The notes below the pieces were generated by a model that saw nothing but the letters and a program-made list of their open reading frames with translations, ran no database searches and was not told the DNA's origin. Shown piece by piece: positions 5,437-14,115 of a DNA stretch of 23,201 nt. This stretch comes from Candidatus Desantisiibacteriota bacterium (GTDB taxonomy: Bacteria > JACRDZ01), in contig JACQWU010000122.1 of NCBI GenBank assembly GCA_016209155.1, positions 1 through 23,201 on the forward strand, read 5' to 3'. The position numbers and the translations under genes were made by a program. Each line of letters starts with the position of its first letter. Positions within the stretch are counted from its first letter, which is position 1.

Positions 5437-7170
5437 TTATTTTAATGGATAAAATGGAGAACTCTTCTCATTATTAATAAATTTGTTATACTCTTTTTCC
5501 CACCAATATCTTAGCTTAATTTTATAAGTATTATATAAATATTTTTCAACCTCTTTATATTCGTCAGAAACTTCTTTTTCTATTAATTTTTTCCTTGATT
5601 CATTAAGATATACGTCTGCAATCCCTTCTTCATTATTCGGATATAGGACTATATCAAATTCTAATGAATCTTTAGGATGATAAATTAATACTTCTTTAAC
5701 ACATTGATGTTTAATATAATGATCCTTATGTGAAAACCTCATGCTTGCTATATCAATAAATTCAGCAGCAGTAAGCCAGACTGTTGCAAGTGTTTTTTCA
5801 ATGTCGCTGCCATTTTTTAATTTTTCAAGACATATTTTTTTGAAATTTATATATTCTTTTTTTAATTTAATATTCCCATTATCATTTTCAATATAAATGC
5901 AACCTTTTTTTAGTTCGTCGTTTCCTTCATGTGCAAGTATGCAACAATGTTTATAAGCTTCAAAAGCATCTTTTGCTTTATTCTTTAAAATTTCATAATC
6001 TTTATCAATAAGATTACACGCAATGGTAATTTCATTTTTTTTACCCGCTCTTCCAACCTGATTATCACATCCGTCAATAATTCTCATAAAAGCAACAATT
6101 TTCATAATATCAATATCTATAAATTTTTCTTTTTTATCTTCTAATTTAAGTTCTCTTTCATTTGATAAATATTTAACACCTTTTTCATTATCATCTTTAT
6201 CAAAAGGCATACGTCTTCTATGATTAAGACATACTTCCAAAATAGCCTCGGACAAATTCAAATTAAATTTTTTAATTTCTATCCAGCCAAGATCATCTGC
6301 CATTTTATCATTATTAAGCCTTTGCACTGACAAAAAATGATGAAAGTCTCTTATCTCATTAGGGAAAAGAGGGATTTCTTCATTTTTTATTTTTATAAAA
6401 TTTAAACTATGACCGCAGTCGTGAAGTAAAATCCCGGCAATTAAACAAAATCTTTCGTTTATATTAAAAAATTTTTTATCTTTATCAAAAGTGAAAAATT
6501 GCTCTGCAAATTTAAGAAGGTTATGATGATGCCGTCTTGCATGTTCCACCATTTCAGGGATTTTATCCCCTGTCCATATATGAACTCCTGCTTTAGTAAT
6601 CATACCTTCTAACTTCTCTCTATAGTAACTAAGATTATCTTTAGGTGTATCCTTTAAAAGTATATTTATTATCTCTTTTGAATAAACCTCCAAACGTGCG
6701 TCTTTAGACTCTGATTCATATTTATCTTGAAGTTGTTTACCAAGTGTGTCAAGGTGTCCATTCTTTATAAGATTTTCTATTTCTGGAGCAAGATTTTTTT
6801 TGAAATCTTCTTCTCCTTTGTCAATCATTTTTAAACGTACAACATTTTTTTCCCATTTATGATAATCAACACCTATTGGGTATTTCGGTATTTCAATAAT
6901 TTCCAACGAACTTTCATACAAATAACATATAGTAACTTTTTCAGGATATAGCATACCTTGCAAGGTTGCATATGGAACGACACCTTTATAACCTCCGGTA
7001 ATGTTTAGATATATTCTGTATGAATCATCATTTTTGTATTTATTAATAATACTATTTATTTTTGTAAATAACTCAGTGATCCCTTTATTTTTAAACTCTT
7101 CACCATCATATGCATTTATTCCATCAATGGGAGTAATTTTCTTTTTGTTTATTTCTTGATTTTTTTTCTT
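5437..7170 (-). pseudogene. CARF-HD effector: second CARF half plus HD domain (out of frame with its N-terminus)
   Basis: This frame opens just after a TAG at 7171-7173 and holds the second half of a CARF domain (NITGGYKGVVPYATLQGMLY, the cyclic-oligoadenylate-binding signature; then YLYESSLEIIEIPKYPI) followed by a large HD domain. Counting from the TTG codon at 6963, HD residues are HARRHHH at 141-147, His181-Asp182 in LLHDCGHS, His208-His209, His248 in CLNHRRR, and Asp297/Asp300 in RIIDGCD. CARF-HD proteins are known type III ancillary effectors, with the HD domain acting as nuclease or phosphohydrolase. The TTG at 6963 lies inside the CARF domain and is not a credible start. Without the first half, which is encoded in another frame at 7124-7501, CARF cannot fold normally. 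The HD part could be active only if restarted internally or after frameshifting. Confidence 0.8.
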
Positions 7171-7501
7171 CTATTCTTTTAAAAAGATAACTAATTTCCT
7201 GCGGAAGTCGATCTTGAGGAGTATTAACTGTTTGTTTGTTTTTTCTGAGATTTATTTCATAAATAGGATCAATGCTTTTATTAAAGTCGGTTAAAAAGCT
7301 GCATACTTCTGATTTCAAATCATTCTCTGATAGAGAATTTGATTTAATATTATTTCGTATTTCTCCAGACTTACTATTTAAATTTTTTATTGAACGTTGC
7401 TCCCCTTTATCATTACCCGGTTTCCTGCTTTCTGTCTCACCTCCATTTGTTAATAAAGATATTCCAACTGTAAGTATATGAACTATTTTTTTTTCATCCA
7501 T
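7124..7501 (-). pseudogene. CARF-HD effector: N-terminal CARF fragment, ends in a frameshift
   Basis: The 125-residue frame begins with the first strand of a CARF domain (HILTVGISLLTN) and reaches LPQEISYLFKRIEEKK, a usual CARF helix. It then passes an eight-A run (7160-7167 on the complement) and ends with unrelated residues RNKQKENYSH. The next expected CARF strand, a D.V.L..SDT..G segment of about 20-30 residues, is found in neither frame. The downstream half continues one frame over. A small deletion of 3n+2 bases explains both the gap and the shift. The start ATG overlaps the end of the upstream RAMP gene by 8 bp, so this was the next gene of the operon. A Ser/Asn/Lys-rich stretch (about 23-70) is unusual for CARF. 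Confidence 0.75.
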
Positions 7502-9674
7502 TCTGTGTCTCTTTTTTTTCTATTTCTTCGAGAGTTTTCAATGTGTCTTCTTCGTGATTGTTTTTTCTTTTTTCTCTTTCTCTCATGAAATATCCATACC
7601 CCTTATCAGCAGTATCATCTGGAGAATAATACTGAATCGGAATATCCAACAAAGGATTTTTTTTAACCAGGTTAATTTGTAATACTCTTAACAAGTCTTT
7701 AATATTTGTACTATTGGAAGTATCTGCTAAAAATTCTTTAACATATCCTGAAAGTTTCTTGTCTTTTATTACTTCTTTATCAATATGTTCAAGATCGACA
7801 TTTTCATCGTCTAACTTTTGAAACCAATTTTTTTCAGGATTTTCAACTAAGACTTTGTCAATATTAAATCTTACACTTCCCATTCCAATCCCTTTGCCCA
7901 TACCGAGTTTATGTGCATGCTTTTCAGAAGACTCTACTGGATTTTCTGAAAGCGTCAAACACCAGAGAAGCATTCCTAATTCATAAGTATCCAGAGATTC
8001 AAATTCGATTGCACCTTTAAATTTAGTTTTTTTAAAAAGGACTTTACATGTTGAATTAAATTTTGTATGAGGAAATATTTCTACATCATTACCGTTTTTA
8101 TCCTTAATTATATTTTTTCCAGCATCGTCAGAAAGTTTTTCAGATATAAGACTTAAATACGCTTCCCAATTTACAGGAGTAGGATCGGGATGATGTAAAT
8201 AAAATTTTCTTCCTCTTATTACACCTGGAGTATTTGACCATGGAGTATCAATATTTTGAGTGTAATATGCAGCTCCAGCAGTCCCATTTTTTGCTTTAAG
8301 ATAGAACGGATAATATTGGGGTTTAGGACTTGCCAATATTTTTAGAGGTATCGATTTTATATCCATATCTTCAATAACTTTATTCGCTGTACATGCAACC
8401 TTAAACCTTACTCTACCTGAGATTCCTTGTTTATTATTTTCATCCTTTTCAGGTGTCCAACCAAAAAGTCTGGATGCAGAGCATAAATGTTTTTCATCCA
8501 ATTTTGAGTTAATTATCTGCTTTGGTAGTATTTCCTTAAGACTGGCATTTTCAGCACTTTTAAACATGGAAACTGGACCAAATTCCAATATTGATTTATC
8601 ATCTATTGATTCACCATCTTTTTTTTCATAATATACAACTTGCCCATTTTCAAGTTGGCCATAAATATCAATATAATCTTTAGTTGAAACACTATATGCG
8701 TTAGATTCATCTTCTCCATAAGTTACAAAGGTATATAATTCGCTCTTTTTTATATCGCTTTCTCTTACTTTTTTATCTTCATAAAATTTTTGGAGAAAAA
8801 ATTTTCCTTCAACAAAATCATTAGATATACCTGTCCATATTTTACCATTATGAGTAATTTCAATCACTCTTTTATGTCCATAATTTAGTTTAGGGAAATT
8901 ACAATATTTAAAATTAACTTTATCCGCTGTAAAATTTCTTCCAACATTAAACGATTCACAATTAAAAACCTCATCATCCCATGGGCAATAAAATTTTTCT
9001 CCATTTTCAATAACAATTTGTCTTTTATGTTTATTTCTTAGTTCAAATCTACCTTCGTCCTCTTTTATATTTATTGGAAGAGCTATCGCTGTAAATTCTT
9101 GTCCTCCTAATTTAAAACTCATGACCACTTTTCTACCTGTGTGTATTTTCCATAATTTCACTTCTATGGGTTTATTTCTATATTCGTTAATCTTATCTTC
9201 ATCTACTAAATTAATAGAAGATAAATTTTTCAGTGATTTGATTGCTTCTTTTAAAGCTCCAAGCGGAAGTTTGGCAACCTTACATGGAACTATTTTATTA
9301 TCTCTGTATATACCTATTAAATTTCTAAATTCATCTTTTTTTCTAAATGAAAATTTTTTTTCTATTCTATCCAGCACTCCAAACGTGCTATTTGTGGCAG
9401 CTTCAACTACACTGCGAACCATCCCTTTGATCGAGGTTGGAGGGATACATAAATGTTCATTTATATTAAAAAAATCCATCGCTTTATGTTCACCATCTTC
9501 AACTTTATATATTGTCGTTCCTTCAGGATCAGGAATAAAAAGAGGACTTAAATTTTCCAGAGTATATTCTATTCTACCTGTTAGCCCATCATAATAATGG
9601 AGCGGCTTAAATTTTTCTCTTTTTTTACTATCACCAATAGAAACAAAATTATATGGGTATATAAATTGAGACAT
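7494..9674 (-). CDS. TIGR03986-family RAMP protein (Cas7-like) of the type III-D complex
   Basis: A 726-residue RAMP-superfamily protein, among the longest of the operon. Near the N-terminus it has GRIEYTLENLSPLFIPD and then CIPPTSIKGMVRSVVEAATN, the Cas7-type entry pattern (I-P-x-S-S/T-I-K-G). Near the C-terminus it has LGMGKGIGMGSVRF, the glycine-rich loop seen in RAMPs and in the TIGR03986 group. Between them lie long, less familiar insertions. It probably forms part of the crRNA-binding backbone or a cap. The start at 9674 (MSQFIY) is preferred because AGGAG lies six bases upstream; an ATG two codons earlier abuts the ribosome site. It follows the toxin gene at 9698 by 23 bp. Confidence 0.8.
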   Translation of the reverse strand: MSQFIYPYNFVSIGDSKKREKFKPLHYYDGLTGRIEYTLENLSPLFIPDPEGTTIYKVEDGEHKAMDFFNINEHLCIPPTSIKGMVRSVVEAATNSTFGVLDRIEKKFSFRKKDEFRNLIGIYRDNKIVPCKVAKLPLGALKEAIKSLKNLSSINLVDEDKINEYRNKPIEVKLWKIHTGRKVVMSFKLGGQEFTAIALPINIKEDEGRFELRNKHKRQIVIENGEKFYCPWDDEVFNCESFNVGRNFTADKVNFKYCNFPKLNYGHKRVIEITHNGKIWTGISNDFVEGKFFLQKFYEDKKVRESDIKKSELYTFVTYGEDESNAYSVSTKDYIDIYGQLENGQVVYYEKKDGESIDDKSILEFGPVSMFKSAENASLKEILPKQIINSKLDEKHLCSASRLFGWTPEKDENNKQGISGRVRFKVACTANKVIEDMDIKSIPLKILASPKPQYYPFYLKAKNGTAGAAYYTQNIDTPWSNTPGVIRGRKFYLHHPDPTPVNWEAYLSLISEKLSDDAGKNIIKDKNGNDVEIFPHTKFNSTCKVLFKKTKFKGAIEFESLDTYELGMLLWCLTLSENPVESSEKHAHKLGMGKGIGMGSVRFNIDKVLVENPEKNWFQKLDDENVDLEHIDKEVIKDKKLSGYVKEFLADTSNSTNIKDLLRVLQINLVKKNPLLDIPIQYYSPDDTADKGYGYFMREREKRKNNHEEDTLKTLEEIEKKETQNG

Positions 9675-9697
9675 TTCCATCTCCTATAATAATAGTA

Positions 9698-10009
9698 TTA
9701 ATGTTTTGGCAAACTTTCTAACCTGTTTATCCAATAATTTGGACGGCGTTTCTGATGCATTACAGCAAGAATTAATAAGATGTCATTATCTATAAAATAG
9801 AGCAGATTATAAGGAAATCTCTGTAAAGATTTTTTTCTAATACGCCTACCAATAGGTGTAAAAGCTTGAGGATTGATTAATATTACAGCAACTGCTTTTC
9901 TAATTTCATTGATAAATGTAATCCCAAGACCCGGTGCTTCGCTTTCATAATATCTGGCAGCTTCAATAAATTCTATTTCTGCTTCCGGATGAAATGATTC
10001 TTTTATCAT
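9698..10009 (-). CDS. ParE/RelE-family toxin
   Basis: A 103-residue RelE/ParE-superfamily toxin: FHPEAEIEFIEAARYYE at the start, then GLGITFINEIRKAVAVI, RRIRKKSLQRFPYNLLYFID and a closing MHQKRRPNYWINRL. The basic KRRPNYW ending and the RFPYNLLYFID strand are typical. ParE-like members poison DNA gyrase and RelE-like members cut mRNA; this sequence resembles the ParE side, but the target is not proven. Its ATG overlaps the antitoxin stop (ATGA). It sits in the middle of the CRISPR operon, between csx19 and the large RAMP gene, in the same direction. Confidence 0.88.
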   Translation of the reverse strand: MIKESFHPEAEIEFIEAARYYESEAPGLGITFINEIRKAVAVILINPQAFTPIGRRIRKKSLQRFPYNLLYFIDNDILLILAVMHQKRRPNYWINRLESLPKH

Positions 10010-10236
10010 GAAATTTCACCTATTGCTCGTCGATATACTTCATCTGCTGGTATTGCAGATACTTTCTTTTCCTGAAATTCCTTAAGCCGACGCTCTGCTT
10101 CACAGACCCAGAGGTGCTCAATCTCAGAGTCTGATGGTGTATCCAGACTTAGAATCAATTTTTCTGCAAGTTCTGCACGAGATTTTATCTCAAGTTTCAT
10201 TGCTTCAACAGTTATTTCTTCAAGTTTCATCGACAT
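10006..10236 (-). CDS. Addiction-module antitoxin (TIGR02574-like)
   Basis: A 76-residue antitoxin of the putative addiction-module component type: helical AMKLEIKSRAELAEKLILSL, then an acidic, Trp-containing EIEHLWVCEAERRLKEF and a tail with IPADEVYRRA. This is the customary partner of ParE-like toxins. The ATG is preceded by AAGGAGG with good spacing. It starts 54 bp after csx19, so the module could be transcribed with the CRISPR operon; the spacer is A+T-rich and could hold its own promoter, but I do not see a convincing one. Confidence 0.88.
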   Translation of the reverse strand: MSMKLEEITVEAMKLEIKSRAELAEKLILSLDTPSDSEIEHLWVCEAERRLKEFQEKKVSAIPADEVYRRAIGEIS

Positions 10237-10290
10237 AATTCAACCTCCTTCAAATCAAATTTATTATATACTATATTTTATGTCTTTTTT

Positions 10291-10851
10291 TTATCTTTTT
10301 CCCATCGGACTTACAAATCTCCATAATATAGGTTCATCCTGATCATTTAAATATTCTTTTATTTTAAGTTTAGGATATCTCTTACCTGAATTTTTAATAA
10401 TTGCAGGATAATCAATTGCAATTGAACCTGAAACCCTTTGTTCAAAATAAGCTTTTTCCTCTTTTCCATTTTTTTTGTATGATCCCCATAGTATTAGAGT
10501 CCTGATTTTTTCTTTTACTTCAATTTCTGATGAAGTTATTTTATCCGGTAAATTTGAAATTTCTCCATCCTCGATTAAAATTAAAATTGAAAATTTATCA
10601 TAATCAACCCTTCTCCATTCAATTTGACCTTTATCCCAGAATATTCTTCCTTTTAGTCCATATTCTTCAATTTCATTTCTATTTAAATCAGCAATCATTC
10701 CGCCTATATCAGAAAAATTAAATCTATGAACATATTCAATCAGAGCATATGTATCTTTATATTGTTTTATCCATTCTAAAAAAACTTCTTCATTAATCCA
10801 TGTTTGCAAAGAATTCTTATCAATTTTTCCTGTTTTAACTTTTAAATTCAT
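10291..10851 (-). CDS. csx19: Csx19, type III-D CRISPR-associated protein
   Basis: A 186-residue protein matching the Csx19 (TIGR03984) pattern: GLKGRIFWDKGQIEWRRVD in the first half, IRTLILWGSYKK in the middle, and KLKIKEYLNDQDEPILWRFV at the end. Csx19 is a signature of subtype III-D. Structural work on III-D complexes places it as an accessory subunit, but its own activity is not well defined. Its ATG overlaps the stop of the upstream double-RAMP gene (ATGA), so it belongs to the same translational unit. The match is by motif order rather than by alignment. Confidence 0.8.
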   Translation of the reverse strand: MNLKVKTGKIDKNSLQTWINEEVFLEWIKQYKDTYALIEYVHRFNFSDIGGMIADLNRNEIEEYGLKGRIFWDKGQIEWRRVDYDKFSILILIEDGEISNLPDKITSSEIEVKEKIRTLILWGSYKKNGKEEKAYFEQRVSGSIAIDYPAIIKNSGKRYPKLKIKEYLNDQDEPILWRFVSPMGKR

Positions 10852-12527
10852 GTTTTATTTTTTCCTATATATGCCTGCAATTCTTTTTTAAAAGCTCTTA
10901 TCGCTTTTTCTATTATAATGAATAACCTATCATCTTTATTAACCCAGAAGTTTTCCCCTGATTTTATTGGAGTTTCAGGAATATGTATAAATTCACCAAT
11001 ATCCCCACCCGTTTTATCAGTGAAATCAGCAAAAATACCTTTGTTATCTTTATTAAAATTATATGTAAGTCCTTCTATTGTAATGTTTCCTTTTAGCAAT
11101 TTGACTCTGCCGAATCCTTTATTTTTCCCGTAACCTATTAAAATTTGTCCGTTATAAAGATCTTTTAGAAGTAATGCAACAAGCCCCAGGTGCCATTCTT
11201 CAAAATCTTCAAGTCTGATTAAAAATTTCATATCACCCGAACTATCCTGTTCCGGGTAATTCGGGAAAAATGGTCTTGAATTGAACTTTTTCTTTTGCGC
11301 AGCTCCACCTGTAAATCTATCTATTGCTACATGATCTATTAATTTAAGATGTCCCTTAAATTTTTCTTTATTTTCAGGTTCCGCATCACTAAAGCTTATT
11401 CTACCACCCATAGCACCAAAACCGAATAATTTACTGATAATACATGCTTCATCGTAAATTTCATTATAATCTTTATCTTTTAATTCTTTCGCTTTTATTC
11501 CTAAAGTTTTAACATCCCATACAGAATTTTTTGCATTCTGGTCGTTCTTGTTAATATTGTATATCAATGTTCTGATTATTTTTTCAGCATGAGATCTAAA
11601 ACATCCTCTTATAGAACTGCCAGGGATATATGGAATATTATCAGGATAACAACAAAATGCCGAATCAACACTGACAGGTTTATCATCAATAGGAAGATCT
11701 TTTAGCTCATTAATTGTGATGGTATTTTTACGATTTACTATATCTGTTGGAAAGCCTGTTTTAACAAGTATTGGGTCAAGAGGTCTTATTATCCCCTTTA
11801 TTTTTATAACTTCAGGAGTAAATTTTATTTTTGAAATATTTTTATTTAAAGAAATATTATGTTTTTTTAACGATGTTATTTTTTCAACTCTGGGCAAAGC
11901 ATTGGTTTTTTCCAGAGCAAAGTTTAATATGTCATCAGGATTTGTTCTCTCAAAATAAAAACATTCTAAAATCGTGAGTTTGAAATTGCCGTGTCCTGTC
12001 CCAGTTTTGCCTCCAATTGATGCTAATCCGCTTCCCATAATTTCAAGAACATCAATTAGAAGATTTAAATTTTCAAATTCTACTTTTTCTCTAAATTCAC
12101 ACGAAAATTCGAAACAAGCATTTGAAGAAACCACCTCATCGTGAAATAAATATTTTTCCAGAGACGATCCTCTTTCTCTATCTATCGAATTTCTATCTTG
12201 AATAAATATTTTTACATTTTTATCAGGAACAAGTATTGCATCAAGAACAATAAGACGGGATTCTTCCCCTTCACCTTTCTTGCCTGCGGAACCAAAAAGT
12301 GATCTAAAAATAGGATTAAATTCTGCTTTTTCAAAAGCAATATCATCAAGCATTAATCTTTTTTTCGCAATGATAGCCATTATTCCACATATCGATGTTC
12401 CGGGAATATACGGATTATCATTACTATCCCGCATTATTAAATTATCTATAAAATCCCCTGATTCCCCTGACCCAATATGCAATGGACTTTGAATTTGAAT
12501 ATTTCCCTTAAAATAATAGTTTCTCAT
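10848..12527 (-). CDS. Double-RAMP (Cas7-Cas7) backbone subunit
   Basis: A 559-residue fusion of two Csm3/Cas7-like RAMP domains. Domain 1 (about 1-200) has HIGSGE, Asp28, PYIPGTSICG (39-48) and the glycine loop GGKTGTGHGNF (172-182). Domain 2 (about 240-485) has Asp288, PYIPGSSIRG (299-308), DHVAIDRFTGGAA (398-410) and GYGKNKGFGRVKL (465-477). Asp28 and Asp288 each lie about 12 residues before the PYIPG motif, where Csm3 carries its target-RNA-cutting aspartate, so both domains may cut target RNA. Covalently joined Cas7 units are known in III-D and, more extremely, III-E complexes. It overlaps both neighbours by ATGA. Confidence 0.85.
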   Translation of the reverse strand: MRNYYFKGNIQIQSPLHIGSGESGDFIDNLIMRDSNDNPYIPGTSICGIMAIIAKKRLMLDDIAFEKAEFNPIFRSLFGSAGKKGEGEESRLIVLDAILVPDKNVKIFIQDRNSIDRERGSSLEKYLFHDEVVSSNACFEFSCEFREKVEFENLNLLIDVLEIMGSGLASIGGKTGTGHGNFKLTILECFYFERTNPDDILNFALEKTNALPRVEKITSLKKHNISLNKNISKIKFTPEVIKIKGIIRPLDPILVKTGFPTDIVNRKNTITINELKDLPIDDKPVSVDSAFCCYPDNIPYIPGSSIRGCFRSHAEKIIRTLIYNINKNDQNAKNSVWDVKTLGIKAKELKDKDYNEIYDEACIISKLFGFGAMGGRISFSDAEPENKEKFKGHLKLIDHVAIDRFTGGAAQKKKFNSRPFFPNYPEQDSSGDMKFLIRLEDFEEWHLGLVALLLKDLYNGQILIGYGKNKGFGRVKLLKGNITIEGLTYNFNKDNKGIFADFTDKTGGDIGEFIHIPETPIKSGENFWVNKDDRLFIIIEKAIRAFKKELQAYIGKNKT

Positions 12528-13003
12528 TTTTTTGAAGACCTTCCCATCAGTTCTTTAATAATTTTCCGTAAAACTTTTATTCTCCAAATTTTATATTCAT
12601 CTATGGTCACTTCAAATTTAATCATACTTGTTCCCCAGCTTTTTACTAACTCATATAATACATTATCTGTTCTGGTTGTTTTTTTCTTATACCAGTCAGG
12701 AATCTTTTCTGCAAAAATTTTGACTATCTCATATTCCCATTCACTTTCTTTTTTTAATTGTTCATGTTTCAAAAAATCAGCCCATTTTTCAACGTCATCG
12801 GATCTGCTAATAAGCTCAAAAAAATGTTCTTTTTGTGTTTTATTTGAAAAATTACAAAAAAAATCAATAAGTTCTTCACTGCTATTTTTATCATCAAATA
12901 TATCTTTAAATATTAAAATAGGTTTAATTTCATTTTTTAAACATTCTTTTATAGCTTGTTTAACAATCCTTACTCTAATTTTTTCTTTTTCATTCATATA
13001 CAT
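12524..13003 (-). CDS. Small helical protein, candidate Cas11 (Csm2-like) subunit
   Basis: A 159-residue, strongly charged, apparently all-helical protein with no motif I recognise. It sits between Csx10 and the double-RAMP gene and overlaps both (10 bp and ATGA), so it is a co-translated member of the operon. Type III complexes need a small helical Cas11 subunit and no other gene here fits, which is the main reason for the call. Tryptophans at KWADFL, PDWYKKK and KSWGTSM and the KEEH/KHEQ helices are not diagnostic. The first ATG (13003) and a second at 12997 are both close to an AGGA; the second has the better spacing. Confidence 0.55.
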   Translation of the reverse strand: MYMNEKEKIRVRIVKQAIKECLKNEIKPILIFKDIFDDKNSSEELIDFFCNFSNKTQKEHFFELISRSDDVEKWADFLKHEQLKKESEWEYEIVKIFAEKIPDWYKKKTTRTDNVLYELVKSWGTSMIKFEVTIDEYKIWRIKVLRKIIKELMGRSSKK

Positions 13004-14115
13004 TTATCCTGTAAATGGAATGGATCATTAATTTTAATTTCACCAAATCCTTGAGAACGTAAAAGGCCAATTCCTTTATTTTGTAGATCAGTAAGTCGGT
13101 ATGAAATACTTTGATGGTCATCTTTTGCTTCGAAAGTATAGCAAAAGGTGCTTCCTATCGAAATAGCTATTTGTTCTTCCTGAGGCCTTCGATAAGCTCC
13201 ATTCCATCCTTGAATTACTTTTATTGAAGAGAAATAATAATCCATTAGTGAACATGTATTTAAAATATCATTCAATTTTTCCTGTATTAATTCTCCTGGA
13301 ATATATGGCAAATATCTGTGATAGGCATCCATAATTATAGTATCTGAGTAACATGTTATTATAAATTTATTATTTTTTAGTAATATATCATCTTTAATAT
13401 CATCTTTAGCAATATATCGAGTTTCATTATCAAGTTTTAATTTAATACGACCTGGTGCTCTTCCTATAGGAATTTCTATTTCTTTTTCTACAAAAAAATT
13501 TATATTATCAGTTAGTTTTTTTTCAATATTTATATCTAATGAATCATCTATACTAATATAACCGGCAAAAAATGATTTTCGAGGAATTGTTATTCTTGAA
13601 AAAAGCATTCCTTCTTTCGTAGTACCACTATTCACATCACGCTCATGCTGTATTTGCTGATTAAACGGTTGCAAAACTGTTTCACAGGTTGGCGGATTAC
13701 CGTAATAAAAATTTTCATACTTTATATCATCTCCTATTTCATCCGGCATTGGTTTTAAAAGATAATCCCATATACCCGCTCCTATGCCATCTTCCGCATA
13801 ATCAACTTTATCACTCTTAAATCCCGGACAAATTTTTTTTGTTCTTGCCGATAAAGGCACTGGTTTTACTCTATAATTATTTTTGATAGGATAAAGATTT
13901 GAAAAAACAACATTTCCAGAATAAAAAATATCCATAAACCATTTAGAAGGAGGAGTTAATGTCCCGGGTTTTATTCCTGTCATTGATGCAATAGCGCCCC
14001 ATACAATACGGCCGGGAATATAGTTCAAACTTTGATATATATTTTTCATATCCTGCCTTGATGAAAGACAAATATCCTCAGTTACTTCTGCAAGAAGTCT
14101 TCTGTATATTTTCAT
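12994..14115 (-). CDS. csx10: Csx10, Cas5-like RAMP protein of subtype III-D
   Basis: A 373-residue RAMP protein with the Csx10 (TIGR02674) layout: NYIPGRIVWGAIAS near the N-terminus, a middle KEGMLFSRITIPRKSFFAGYI, later YLPYIPGELIQEKLN, QGWNGAYRRPQEEQIAISIGS, and a glycine-rich end LLRSQGFGEIKI. Csx10 takes the Cas5 role, binding the 5' tag of the crRNA next to Cas10, and is the hallmark of III-D. Its start lies inside the end of the upstream Cas7 gene (38-bp overlap) and is preceded by AAAGGA. The gene is complete. Confidence 0.85.
   Translation of the reverse strand: MKIYRRLLAEVTEDICLSSRQDMKNIYQSLNYIPGRIVWGAIASMTGIKPGTLTPPSKWFMDIFYSGNVVFSNLYPIKNNYRVKPVPLSARTKKICPGFKSDKVDYAEDGIGAGIWDYLLKPMPDEIGDDIKYENFYYGNPPTCETVLQPFNQQIQHERDVNSGTTKEGMLFSRITIPRKSFFAGYISIDDSLDINIEKKLTDNINFFVEKEIEIPIGRAPGRIKLKLDNETRYIAKDDIKDDILLKNNKFIITCYSDTIIMDAYHRYLPYIPGELIQEKLNDILNTCSLMDYYFSSIKVIQGWNGAYRRPQEEQIAISIGSTFCYTFEAKDDHQSISYRLTDLQNKGIGLLRSQGFGEIKINDPFHLQDKCI

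Noticed and set aside
9121-9594. Plus-strand open frame of 157 codons opposite the large RAMP gene
   Set aside because: It is antisense to a well-supported RAMP coding region and shows no domain motif of its own.
12477-13031. Plus-strand open frame of 184 codons
   Set aside because: It is antisense to the small operon protein and the ends of its neighbours; a Ser/Leu/Ile/Phe-rich translation is typical of the complement of Lys/Glu-rich genes.
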